14,039 nucleotides of DNA. It comes from an uncultured Bacteroidota bacterium. GTDB lineage: Bacteria; Bacteroidota; Bacteroidia; Bacteroidales; VadinHA17. The stretch spans positions 1-14,039 of the forward strand of contig CAIPJU010000982.1 in assembly GCA_903865465.1 (NCBI GenBank). Reading direction: 5' to 3'. Below the pieces are notes generated by a model that ran no database searches, was not told the origin of the DNA, and saw only the letters and a list, made by a program, of their open reading frames with translations. Below, in pieces: positions 1 through 7,335 of this stretch. The translations under genes and the position numbers were made by a program. The stretch's first letter is position 1; each line of letters begins with the position of its first letter.

Positions 1-55
1 CACTTTTCGGAGTGGACTCAACTAAGTAAATCTTCAATGGATCGATGCTTTTCAT
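1..55 (-). CDS. Possible 5' end of an unrecognised gene leaving the window
   Basis: On the minus strand an ATG at 55-53 opens a frame (MKSIDPLKIYLVESTPKS) that stays open to the window edge. Only 18 codons are visible, so it could be chance. It would be divergent from the lipoprotein gene that begins at 131. No homology can be recognised from so little sequence. Confidence 0.2.
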   Translation of the reverse strand, partial: MKSIDPLKIYLVESTPKS

Positions 56-130
56 AATTAAACACCCTGACAAATGCCAGATAGGATAAAAAGCAGCATG
101 AAATTTGTTGAAAGGTTAAAAACTTGTCCC

Positions 131-511
131 ATGAAAAAGAATTCGATTTTTATAAGCCTGATATTCATCCTATTTTTTACATGCTGCAAAAAAGATGACG
201 ATAATGACCAGATAATAGGCAAATGGAGATGGGTTAAAACAATTATTCCATACGGGAATAGGGTATCGAGCCCTCAAACCACCGGGTATACCAAAACACT
301 TGAGTTTTTCCCGACAGGAACTATGACCGAATATAGAAATGACACACTGTTAAATACCTCTGGTTATAAAATTGAGACTTCTAATTCGGGTCAACTCCGA
401 TTAACCAGTTCAATCATCACTTCCAACTTTTCCATAGATAAAGACAGTCTGATTTTTAATGAAGCTTATGTTGATGGTCCCGTTATATCTTATGGCAAAA
501 TTAAAAAATAA
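131..511 (+). CDS. Small secreted lipoprotein, lipocalin-like
   Basis: The product has 126 residues and is predicted to be lipid-anchored. It opens with Lys-Lys, a hydrophobic stretch at residues 5-17, and Cys18-Cys19 in an FFTCC lipobox-like context, followed by KKDDDND. The rest is a short beta-rich domain with IIGKWRW near residue 27-33 and alternating polar strands, as in small Bacteroidota 'lipocalin-like' lipoproteins, where a GxW motif follows the anchor. I chose the ATG at 131 over the in-frame ATG at 74 because only the later start places the signal peptide at the N-terminus. The acidic run after the Cys resembles the surface lipoprotein export signal described in Bacteroidota, so it may face the cell exterior. 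Function and ligand are unknown. No convincing promoter was seen; GAAATTTG at 100-107 is a weak candidate. Confidence 0.75.
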   Translation: MKKNSIFISLIFILFFTCCKKDDDNDQIIGKWRWVKTIIPYGNRVSSPQTTGYTKTLEFFPTGTMTEYRNDTLLNTSGYKIETSNSGQLRLTSSIITSNFSIDKDSLIFNEAYVDGPVISYGKIKK

Positions 512-818
512 GGGACAACCCGGCTGCTTATCCGGATTAAGAACCAAACTGGTAGTTTACAGGAAATTCCAATATCACTTTCTGCCTGCGCCAGGAATCA
601 TCCAGGAAAAAAACAGCAAACTTATTTATCAGGAACATTTTGACGGAATTTTGAGAATAAAGTTTTAAAAAGAAACAGACCATCCGGGGATTTGAACCTG
701 CTGATTCTGAATATGCAACCGCAGATCTATTACGAAAGAATGAAAAAAGAGATCAAATTACTATTTTTGATTTTAATCTTTAACAATTCAAGTATTGGAT
801 TCAGACATTAAAACCATT
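512..818. other. Gene-poor stretch between the lipoprotein gene and the IS element
   Basis: This stretch of about 300 bases has no long reading frame with family resemblance. It contains scattered short open stretches and the small signal-peptide-like ORF at 740-811. It may be decayed coding sequence, since the composition is not markedly AT-rich up to about 620, but I cannot identify a parent gene. Confidence 0.5.
740..811 (+). pseudogene. Signal-peptide-like mini-ORF, possible remnant of a secreted-protein gene
   Basis: An ATG at 740 opens 23 codons ending in TAA at 809-811. The peptide starts MKKEIKLLFLILIF, a basic N-terminus and hydrophobic core typical of a signal peptide, followed by NNSSIGFRH. 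It stops 7 bases before the left end of the IS66 element, so the IS itself did not create the stop. The most economical reading is the surviving 5' end of a gene whose body was lost by deletion or rearrangement. It could equally be a chance ORF in AT-rich DNA. Confidence 0.25.
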
Positions 819-848
819 GTAACTAATCAGTGACTAGATTTTTAAGTG
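819..848 (+). repeat. Left terminal inverted repeat of the IS66 element
   Basis: The first 13 bases, GTAACTAATCAGT, match the reverse complement of 2446-2434 exactly. Hand alignment over 30 bases gives about 23 matches with no gaps. Two further flanking bases (TT at 817-818, AA at 2447-2448) also match. Confidence 0.85.
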
Positions 849-883
849 CCTAGAATGCCTAAAGTTAATAGAAATAGAATAAA

Positions 884-2254
884 TCAGTCTCTTTTATAAC
901 CAGCGATGGCACTTAAGGCACCTACCACACTTTGATTATTTTTTATGGTAGTATCTATAATGGATCTCAGGATGGCGAAGTTTTCAGCAGCACCAGGTAT
1001 TTTGAACTGTCCGGATATTTTTTGTTTGACCTTGACATTTCGGATGGCTCTTTCCGAACCATTATTGTCTGGAGGAACATCGGGATGGTAAAGAAAGGTA
1101 AAGAGATGATCACGATATTTTACAATTCTCTTCTGGAAAGAGATAGTCTCTTTATGTTTTGGGTCCAAAGGTTCCTGCAACAGATGATCCAACTCCTTTT
1201 CAAGGTCAGATCGGAGTTGATTAGGTTGGTAATAGAGGTTTGGTGTAAGTTGCTTCTTAAGTTTATGCGCCCTCTTAAGCATGTCCCTGAATCTGACAGG
1301 CCAGTCCGCTTTATAACGCTCTTCAAGGTATTTGGTCTCACGCTCAAGATGCACTGTGCAAATCTGGTGGCTTCCTGTCGGAGTTTGAAAGTGAGCCTTC
1401 CAGCAATCATGAACAAGGACAGCTTCCCTGGATATTCCGTTCATATTCCTATTGATCGTGTTTGTTCCACGATTATCAGAAGGGACAATATATGTAGCCC
1501 TGTCGTTTTGCCATGTCCAGAACCAATGCTTTTTCCCGCCTATCTTAACCCCGGTTTCATCTGTGCCGATAACTCTGCTTCGCATTACATTCTGACGTAT
1601 CAATTCGTAGGCATCAGTGCCCTTGGAGGCAAGCCGATTCAACAAACAATGAAGACCTCCCTCACTTATCTCAACAGAAAAGATATCATTAAGCATCTCC
1701 TGAAGTCTTTTAAAAGGAAGGTATTGCCTAACACTAAGATAACCAATGAAAGATTCAATACCCTGACCGTATTTAACAGGCCTGTCAACATTAACAGGAT
1801 AATCACTTTCCACTACCTTACCACAGGTGCAGACGCACCTGTAAACCCGGTGTTCAGTAACTATCGGTTTAATAACTGGTATGTCAATAACCTGTCGCTT
1901 GCCATAAACCTCAAAAGGATGATTGCTCACATCTTTCCCGCATTCGGGACAAAAGCATGCTCGATGATCAATAATCTCATCAGGAGTTTCTTTCATCTTC
2001 AAAGTATTGCCTTCATGGCCAGGTTGACCACCTGCCTTGCGACCTCCCTTCTCTCTAAGACTAGTGGTTCGCGGGGTCTTGTTCTCATCCTTAGATGGTG
2101 GCAAAGAGCTATTGTTGCTGTCCTTCCTGGTTTTATACCGTTCCATCTCTCTTTCAAGCACCTCGATTCGAGCTTTCAACAAGGCATTCTCCTGGGCAAG
2201 CATCGAAATGATACGCCTGAGATCTTCAATGATTATTTTATCGGATGGTTCCAT
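884..2254 (-). CDS. tnpC: IS66 family transposase
   Basis: This 456-residue DDE transposase catalyses excision and insertion of the surrounding element. In order it has an N-terminal leucine-zipper-like coiled coil (about residues 5-40), an NSSLPPSKDE linker (48-57), the GGRKAGGQPGHEG motif (70-82), a zinc-binding region (CPEC at 102-105 and CVCTC at 140-144), and the catalytic core. Likely catalytic acids are D232 in GTDETG, D283 in VHDCW, and E401 in NNGSERAIRN. The length is a little under the usual 500 or so for tnpC proteins, with a short C-terminus after GAAENFAILRS. The start at 2254 leaves only a few bases of leader behind a good promoter match. A 452-codon frame on the opposite strand over the same region is an antisense shadow. 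Family assignment is secure; activity is inferred from the intact frame. Confidence 0.95.
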   Translation of the reverse strand: MEPSDKIIIEDLRRIISMLAQENALLKARIEVLEREMERYKTRKDSNNSSLPPSKDENKTPRTTSLREKGGRKAGGQPGHEGNTLKMKETPDEIIDHRACFCPECGKDVSNHPFEVYGKRQVIDIPVIKPIVTEHRVYRCVCTCGKVVESDYPVNVDRPVKYGQGIESFIGYLSVRQYLPFKRLQEMLNDIFSVEISEGGLHCLLNRLASKGTDAYELIRQNVMRSRVIGTDETGVKIGGKKHWFWTWQNDRATYIVPSDNRGTNTINRNMNGISREAVLVHDCWKAHFQTPTGSHQICTVHLERETKYLEERYKADWPVRFRDMLKRAHKLKKQLTPNLYYQPNQLRSDLEKELDHLLQEPLDPKHKETISFQKRIVKYRDHLFTFLYHPDVPPDNNGSERAIRNVKVKQKISGQFKIPGAAENFAILRSIIDTTIKNNQSVVGALSAIAGYKRD

Positions 2255-2265
2255 AGTCTATACTA

Positions 2266-2296
2266 CAAAACTAATCCTGAAATCAATTAAATCAAA
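2266..2296 (-). promoter_or_regulatory. Bacteroidota-type promoter for the transposase gene
   Basis: On the minus strand, TTTG (2296-2293) is followed after 19 bases by TAGTTTTG (2273-2266). Both boxes match the Bacteroidota consensus TTTG / TAnnTTTG exactly, and the spacing is in the usual 19-21 range. The ATG begins at 2254, so the transcript would have a leader of only a few bases. Confidence 0.6.
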
Positions 2297-2416
2297 GAAC
2301 GTAAAGATCTATTTATCAAACACTAAAAACATATTTTGTTAACAAGTGCTCTTTTTTACAAAACCTCTCAAAACAAGAAGAAATAATGTTGATTTCGAAA
2401 GAAAAATTGTTAATAA

Positions 2417-2446
2417 CACCTAATTTTATAGAAACTGATTAGTTAC
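2417..2446 (-). repeat. Right terminal inverted repeat of the IS66 element
   Basis: Read on the minus strand from 2446, this end begins GTAACTAATCAGT and pairs with the left repeat at 819. It lies 163 bases upstream of the transposase start. Confidence 0.85.
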
Positions 2447-2840
2447 AAAAGTTCATTTATTTTCAATTTGCATTAAATTTGTTATTCGCAGCTAAAAATC
2501 ATAAAATGACCTTTTTACCACGGAGTTTCACAGTGTAAAAAGAGAGTTTCACTGCTAAAAACCAAGGCTTAGGGTATTAATGAAAAACCTCCGTGTAACT
2601 CCATATTTTCTCCGTGTAACACCTTGGTTTAAAGTATGATAATATTGGACCCTTAGTCCAAATTACCTGAGATTTTTTTTCATTATTTCAGAGAGTCAGT
2701 TATGAAAATAAGCTGGCAGCTGACTGAATAAAGAATCTCCTTCTTATCACTATTTCCCGATGATTTTTTTATTGTTTTAACTTATTTTTAAACCAAATGC
2801 GTAGTTAATTGTATTCCTTTGCAGAGAATTAAACAATTTA
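2447..2840. other. AT-rich intergenic region between the IS element and the ABC exporter genes
   Basis: I see no gene in these 394 bases. They contain the CTCCGTGTAAC repeat cluster (2512-2630) and a perfect hairpin, TTGGAC (2645-2650) with GTCCAA (2656-2661) around a 5-base loop. There is also an 8-T run at 2673-2680, too far from the hairpin for a standard terminator. TTCCTTTG at 2814-2821 is one base from the TAnnTTTG box and could start the ABC operon about 13-20 bases before its ATG, but no matching upstream TTTG box is evident. Confidence 0.6.
2512..2630. repeat. Cluster of short CTCCGTGTAAC repeats with a flanking inverted repeat
   Basis: CTCCGTGTAAC occurs exactly at 2589-2599 and 2610-2620, 21 bases apart. 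Its inverse appears in part as CACGGAGTTTCAC at 2519-2531, with a looser copy (GAGAGTTTCACTG) at 2542-2554. The inner block is bracketed by AAACCAAGG (2559-2567) and CCTTGGTTT (2622-2630), a perfect 9-base inverted pair. It does not code for protein. It may be a degenerate copy of a dispersed intergenic repeat. Confidence 0.6.
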
Positions 2841-4586
2841 ATGGCTAAGTCGACATCCGGAGCTCCAAAAGGGAAAAAATCAGGCAGCATTTTCAGTGTC
2901 CTCGGGTCATACTCCGGAAGGGTGGTTGTGCTGGTGGTTATGGCTCTTGCGGGAAGTGCATCGAACATGGTTATCCCAAAGATCATTGCCCATGGGATTG
3001 ATTCCTTCTCACAAAATCATTTCAATTTCGGATCTGTGATTCTTCAGTTTCTGCTTGCATCATCGGCCATTTTCCTATTCACCTTCCTTCAGAACCTTTT
3101 TCAAACCTACACTTCGGAGAAGGTGGCATTGGATTTGAGAAGCAGTATTTCTGAAAAGATCTCAAGGCAGAGCTATTCATTTGTGCTAAAGTCGAATCCT
3201 TCGAAACTGCTTACTAACCTCACCTCTGATGTCGATTCGGTTAAGATGTTTGTTTCGCAGGCCTTCGTTATTATCATCTCTTCGGTCTTTGTCCTCGTAG
3301 GAACATCTGTCCTTCTTTTGACCATCAACTGGAGGCTTGCACTTACTGTTATGCTGATAATACCGATTATTGGCGGAACCTTTTTCTTCGTCTTCAGCAA
3401 AGTGAAGGTCTTGTTTCGTAAGGCAAGGGAAAATATCGATCTGCTCAACAAGATTATAAATGAAAGCATAATGGGCTCGGCTTTGATCAGGGTTCTGAAT
3501 TCCCAGCAACCGGAGAGCCTTAAATTCCTTGATGCAAGTGCCGTATCGCGCGACATCGGACTTTCAATAGTGAAACTTTTCTCGACACTTATCCCTGTGA
3601 TAATGTTCGTTGCGAATATTGCAGTTGTCGCAATCCTTGCCGAAGGTGGACATTTCGTTGTTGCCGGAACAATGACACTCGGTAATTTTGCTGCCTTTAA
3701 CAGTTACCTGCTTATGCTTATTTTCCCTATTATGATGATAGGATTTATGAGCAATATGATTGCACAGGCATCTGCTTCGTACACAAGGATAACAGAGGTC
3801 ATTACTGCACCTGAAAGTATGGATGAAGGAGTGGTAAACACTATTATTAAAGGCGATATCGAAGTAAAAGATGTTTCTCTTTCATATGAAGAGAAGCCTG
3901 TACTGAAGAACATTACCTTATCGGTGAAAGCAGGAAGCAAAACCGCAATTATTGGTCCAACGGCTGCCGGGAAGAGCCAGCTTCTCTACCTTCTGACAAA
4001 TCTTATTTCTCCATCAACGGGATCGATAGAATTAGACGGAGTTTTAGCAGATGCCTATTCCAAAGAGATGTTCTACAGCCAGATAGGATTTGTTTTTCAG
4101 GATAGTGTCATTTTTAATATGACGCTTCGCGAAAATATTGCATTCAGCGATAAGGTTACCGATGAAGCTATTGAGAAGGCTATCGAGACGGCTGACCTGA
4201 GTGATTTTATTGATTCGCTTCCTGAAAAGCTCGATACTGTTGTTTCGGAAAGAGGTACCAGCCTTTCGGGAGGACAGAAGCAGCGCATAATGCTTGCAAG
4301 GGCCCTCGCAATAAATCCAAGGGTGTTGTTGCTTGACGATTTTACATCACGCGTCGACAGGAAGACTGAAAACAAAATATTATGCAATCTTGAAAACAAT
4401 TATCCCGATCTGACGCTCATCTCAGTAACGCAGAAGATATCACCCGTTAAGCATTTTGAGCAAATAGTTCTTCTCATGGAAGGTGAGATTATAGCCTCGG
4501 GAACTCATAAGGATCTGCTGGCAAGTTCAACAGAATATGTTCAGATTTATAATTCGCAAAAAAGCACTCATCACTATGAATTATAA
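2841..4586 (+). CDS. ABC exporter half-transporter, subunit with degenerate ATP site
   Basis: The 581-residue protein has an N-terminal six-helix exporter domain (about 25-315) fused to a nucleotide-binding domain (about 338-575), the standard half-transporter layout. Visible motifs are A-loop Y349, Walker A GPTAAGKS (372-379), Q-loop Q420 in FVFQD, signature LSGGQKQR (475-482), Walker B LLLD (496-499), and D-loop SRVD (503-506). Two catalytic positions are altered: the glutamate after Walker B is Asp (D500 in LLLDDFTS), and the switch histidine is Gln (Q531 in SVTQKIS). This is the pattern of the non-hydrolysing partner in heterodimeric exporters such as TM287/288 and BmrCD. The next gene overlaps it by 11 bases and supplies the canonical residues, so the two almost certainly form one complex in the inner membrane. 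The substrate (drug, lipid or peptide) cannot be told from sequence. The ATG at 2841 is the first in frame and suits the family length. Confidence 0.92.
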   Translation: MAKSTSGAPKGKKSGSIFSVLGSYSGRVVVLVVMALAGSASNMVIPKIIAHGIDSFSQNHFNFGSVILQFLLASSAIFLFTFLQNLFQTYTSEKVALDLRSSISEKISRQSYSFVLKSNPSKLLTNLTSDVDSVKMFVSQAFVIIISSVFVLVGTSVLLLTINWRLALTVMLIIPIIGGTFFFVFSKVKVLFRKARENIDLLNKIINESIMGSALIRVLNSQQPESLKFLDASAVSRDIGLSIVKLFSTLIPVIMFVANIAVVAILAEGGHFVVAGTMTLGNFAAFNSYLLMLIFPIMMIGFMSNMIAQASASYTRITEVITAPESMDEGVVNTIIKGDIEVKDVSLSYEEKPVLKNITLSVKAGSKTAIIGPTAAGKSQLLYLLTNLISPSTGSIELDGVLADAYSKEMFYSQIGFVFQDSVIFNMTLRENIAFSDKVTDEAIEKAIETADLSDFIDSLPEKLDTVVSERGTSLSGGQKQRIMLARALAINPRVLLLDDFTSRVDRKTENKILCNLENNYPDLTLISVTQKISPVKHFEQIVLLMEGEIIASGTHKDLLASSTEYVQIYNSQKSTHHYEL

Positions 4587-6354
4587 CCTGTACCAGCCAT
4601 CGGACAAGGAGGAGCCAAATCGGGGCGGATTTGAGTCGTTCTGGAAGCTGATTACCATAATCAGTGAAGAACGGAGAAAACTCATCATTGCCCTTTCGGC
4701 AATTCTGATGAATGCAACTCTCAGCCTTGCAGGCCCCTGGCTTGTTGGATATACGATCGATACATATATACAGACGAAGCAGTTCCACGGGGTATTGGTT
4801 TTTTCATCAATACTGCTTGTTCTTTATACAGTTGCTTTTGCTGTTAATTACACCCAGATGCGTATGATGGGAGGTATTGGACTTAGGATGGTTTTCAGGT
4901 TGAGGAATTCTGTCTTCAACAAACTCCAGGAGCTTCCCCTCGACTTTTTTAACCAGAACAAGGCTGGTGACCTTATTTCGCGTATCAACAACGACACCGA
5001 CAAGGTGAACCAGTTTATTTCGCAGTCGCTGATGCAGTTCATTGGCAGCATCTTTACAATTACCGGAGCCGCGATACTTCTTCTTTATATAAATCTGCCC
5101 CTTGGACTGGCTGCCCTCTCCCCTGCACTTATTGTATGGATAATAACAAAGCTGCTCTCACCCTGGGTCAAAAACAGAAATGCTGCCAGCCTTAAGAGCA
5201 CTGGCGGATTGAGCGCCGAGATTCAGGAGAGCCTCGCCAACTTTAAGGTGATAATAGCATTCAACAGGCGTGATTATTTTAGAAAGAAGTTCGAAAAGGC
5301 TAATAACGATAACTATATTAAATCGGTCAAGGCAGGAATTGCCAACAATTTTCTAATGCCGATATACACGCTGGCTGCCAATATAGGCCAGCTTATTGTG
5401 CTGGCTCTGGGAGTTTACCTGATAATGAAGGGGAAATTTTCTGTGGGTCTTCTGATAGGGTTTATTGCATATGTATCAAGTTTTTACAATCCTCTCCGGC
5501 AGATGGCAGCTCTCTGGTCTAATTTCCAGGTGGCGCTTGCTGCATGGGACAGGATAAAGAAACTCTTATCGCTCGAAAGCAACCTTCTTAAGATGGATGT
5601 GGAGGAATGCAGAGCCTCTTCATCATTTCTTGAATTCAGAAAAGTATCGTTTACATATCCTAACGGGAAGGAAGTTTTGCACAGGGTAAATTTCACCCTC
5701 GAAAAAGGAAAGACTTATGCTTTCGTTGGTCCTACCGGTGGAGGAAAGACAACAATTGCTTCACTGGTATCGAGATTATATGATACTTCAAAGGGGAATG
5801 TAATACTTGATGGTCACGACATAAGAACATATAATCCTGCTGAACGGAGCCGGAAGATAGGTTTTATCCTTCAGGACCCGTTTCTCTTTACAGGAACAGT
5901 TAAAGAAAACCTTCTTTACGGATATGACGGTGAAAGCATTCTTTCGGATCAGGAGCTTGAGGCTGCAATTGCTGAGGCAGGCCTTGAGAGCCTCCTTGCC
6001 AGGTTCGACCAGGGACTCGATACAAAAGTGAAGGCAACCGGCGATGGGATAAGTCTCGGACAGAAGCAGCTGATTGCCTTTATGAGAGCCGTTCTCCGCA
6101 AACCCGATCTTCTCATTCTCGATGAGGCAACAGCCAATATTGATACCGTTACAGAACAGTTGCTTGATTCCATTCTTAAGAAACTTCCAGAATCGACCAC
6201 CAGGGTCATTATAGCGCATCGTCTGAATACAATAGAAAACGCCGATGAGATCTTTTTTGTAAACTCAGGAAAGGTGATTCCTGCCGGATCGTTCCGCGAT
6301 GCTGTCGACCTCCTTATGCACGGCAAGGCTGAAGGTCACATTGATGTATCTTAG
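4576..6354 (+). CDS. ABC exporter half-transporter, catalytic partner subunit
   Basis: The protein has 592 residues from the chosen start. It has a membrane domain with six helices (about 35-310) and a nucleotide-binding domain (about 352-580). Motifs are A-loop Y361, Walker A GPTGGGKT (385-392), Q-loop Q433 in ILQDP, Walker B LLILD with catalytic E517, D-loop ANID (520-523) and switch H548 in IIAHR. The signature is degenerate: ISLGQ (492-496) instead of LSGGQ. The conserved coupling motif N-terminal to it (PLDFFNQNKAGDLISR, about 121-136) is intact. I prefer the ATG at 4576 to the in-frame ATG at 4537 because it gives an 11-base overlap with the upstream stop codon, suggesting translational coupling, and removes a basic leader foreign to the family. 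It pairs with the upstream subunit: its Walker A/B face that subunit's LSGGQ and form the active ATP site. Confidence 0.92.
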   Translation: MNYNLYQPSDKEEPNRGGFESFWKLITIISEERRKLIIALSAILMNATLSLAGPWLVGYTIDTYIQTKQFHGVLVFSSILLVLYTVAFAVNYTQMRMMGGIGLRMVFRLRNSVFNKLQELPLDFFNQNKAGDLISRINNDTDKVNQFISQSLMQFIGSIFTITGAAILLLYINLPLGLAALSPALIVWIITKLLSPWVKNRNAASLKSTGGLSAEIQESLANFKVIIAFNRRDYFRKKFEKANNDNYIKSVKAGIANNFLMPIYTLAANIGQLIVLALGVYLIMKGKFSVGLLIGFIAYVSSFYNPLRQMAALWSNFQVALAAWDRIKKLLSLESNLLKMDVEECRASSSFLEFRKVSFTYPNGKEVLHRVNFTLEKGKTYAFVGPTGGGKTTIASLVSRLYDTSKGNVILDGHDIRTYNPAERSRKIGFILQDPFLFTGTVKENLLYGYDGESILSDQELEAAIAEAGLESLLARFDQGLDTKVKATGDGISLGQKQLIAFMRAVLRKPDLLILDEATANIDTVTEQLLDSILKKLPESTTRVIIAHRLNTIENADEIFFVNSGKVIPAGSFRDAVDLLMHGKAEGHIDVS

Positions 6355-6378
6355 TCAGGTAATATCTGATAAAGCTAT

Positions 6379-6404
6379 CTGAAAGTTGGTAGTACCAAAA
6401 TCAG
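6379..6404. terminator. Hairpin between convergent genes, possible terminator
   Basis: CTGA (6379-6382) and TTGGT (6386-6390) pair with ACCAA (6394-6398) and TCAG (6401-6404) around a 3-base loop, with a small internal bulge. It lies in the 63-base gap between the ends of the ABC operon and the converging regulator gene. No T-run follows on either strand, so it is a weak terminator candidate. Confidence 0.35.
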
Positions 6405-6417
6405 GAAATAATATATC

Positions 6418-7335
6418 TCACGACTCTGTCCGGTATTCACTTGGAGATATGCCTGTTTGCCTTTTAAAATATTGTGCAAAGAAAGACTGATTAGGAAAGC
6501 TGAGATAATAGGAAATCTCCTGGATACTCATTTCGGAGTACTTCAGAAGATGCTTTGACTCCATAACTACAAATTCATTTATCCACTGATTAGCTGACCG
6601 GCCGCTCATTTTTTTAATAAGCGATGTAAGGTACTTTGGAGTTATGCATATTTGTGAGGCATAGAATGCAATAGCGTGTTCCTGTTTGAAATTCCGGTTC
6701 AGCAGTTCCATGAATTTGTTATAATACTCCTCGTTGCGGCGGGTTGCCCCATTCATATTATCCGATGCGGGCTCCTGGTATTTGCACATTATTGAGCATG
6801 CCTTGTAGGTGGCAAGGCTAACATAATTCATTATTATTTCATTATAGAAATCTTTCTCGCTGAAGAGTTGCATATCCCGTAGCAGGAAGAGGAAGGTATC
6901 CTCTAAGCTCTTCGCATCCTCCATTGTTATCTCAATGCATGGTCGCTTCTGAATTCCAAAGAAAACCGAGAGCACCTTTTTATTGTCGATCCTCATCCTC
7001 CTGGCAAAGTTGTCGTTCATGGCAATTACATAAAATTCGCAGTTATCCCACGATTCAAGTTGGATAATGTCATTTGGTCTGCTGACAAACAGTGTATATT
7101 TCCTGATCTTAAACCTGCGCATGTTTGATATGATGTCGGCCGATCCTTTGGTGCAAAGTATTGCTATATAGGCATTTATACGGCATGGATACCTGAAGAT
7201 CCCAAGCTGGCTTGCAGAATTTGAATCACGGTGGGCAAAAATACAGCCCTGGAAAGAGTGATCGCCTGGTTCGGTAAATACCTTCATCTTCTCGAGCGAC
7301 TCGAGCGAAAAACTTATTATTCCCGTATCCTCCAT
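6418..7335 (-). CDS. AraC-family transcriptional regulator
   Basis: The 305-residue protein has an N-terminal sensory half (about 1-180) and a C-terminal AraC/XylS DNA-binding domain (about 205-303). The first helix-turn-helix lies around 221-241 (AIAFYASQICITPKYLTSLI) and the second around 269-292. The second is followed by the family's end motif, here QSFFAQYFKRQTGISPSEYR, close to the usual F-x-R-x-FK-x-x-G-x-(S/T)P-x-x-(Y/F)R. The N-terminal half resembles the cupin-like ligand pocket of Bacteroidota AraC proteins, with a few Cys (residues 31, 51, 61) of unknown meaning. It is divergent from the RND efflux operon, with 262 bases between starts, and convergent with the ABC operon, so it most plausibly controls the efflux genes. 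The inducer is unknown. TCATTTTG (minus strand, 7366-7359) is a one-mismatch promoter box for it, without a clear upstream box. Confidence 0.93.
   Translation of the reverse strand: MEDTGIISFSLESLEKMKVFTEPGDHSFQGCIFAHRDSNSASQLGIFRYPCRINAYIAILCTKGSADIISNMRRFKIRKYTLFVSRPNDIIQLESWDNCEFYVIAMNDNFARRMRIDNKKVLSVFFGIQKRPCIEITMEDAKSLEDTFLFLLRDMQLFSEKDFYNEIIMNYVSLATYKACSIMCKYQEPASDNMNGATRRNEEYYNKFMELLNRNFKQEHAIAFYASQICITPKYLTSLIKKMSGRSANQWINEFVVMESKHLLKYSEMSIQEISYYLSFPNQSFFAQYFKRQTGISPSEYRTES

Larger units (their letters stand above)
819..2446 (-). mobile_element. Complete IS66-family insertion sequence, single-transposase type, 1628 bp
   Basis: The element is bounded by inverted repeats that begin GTAACTAATCAGT at each end, fitting the GTAA start typical of IS66-family ends. 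It contains one transposase gene on the minus strand and lacks the tnpA and tnpB accessory genes, like the ISBst12-type subgroup, whose members are about this size. IS66 elements usually duplicate 8 bases of target. Here the flanks are AAACCATT (811-818) and AAAAGTTC (2447-2454), so no duplication is visible. The transposase frame is intact, so the element may be active. Confidence 0.88.

Noticed and set aside
74..130. An upstream in-frame ATG for the lipoprotein.
   Set aside because: It would put 19 residues ahead of the signal peptide, burying the KKN-hydrophobic-Cys pattern that must be N-terminal.
459..668. A 69-codon frame overlapping the end of the lipoprotein gene.
   Set aside because: Its first part is a shifted reading of the lipoprotein gene, the rest has no recognisable pattern, and no start signal supports it.
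684..698. A T-arm-like string (GGTTCAAATCCCCGG on the minus strand) suggesting a tRNA end.
   Set aside because: Only two of five T-stem pairs form, and no acceptor, D or anticodon arm is found around it.
932..2290. A 452-codon open frame on the plus strand across the IS element.
   Set aside because: It is antisense to the clearly recognisable IS66 transposase. Its predicted protein has no domain logic, and it begins and ends within the element.
4537..4575. An upstream in-frame ATG for the second ABC subunit.
   Set aside because: It would deepen the overlap to 50 bases and add a basic leader not expected in the family. The ATG at 4576 gives a neat 11-base overlap.
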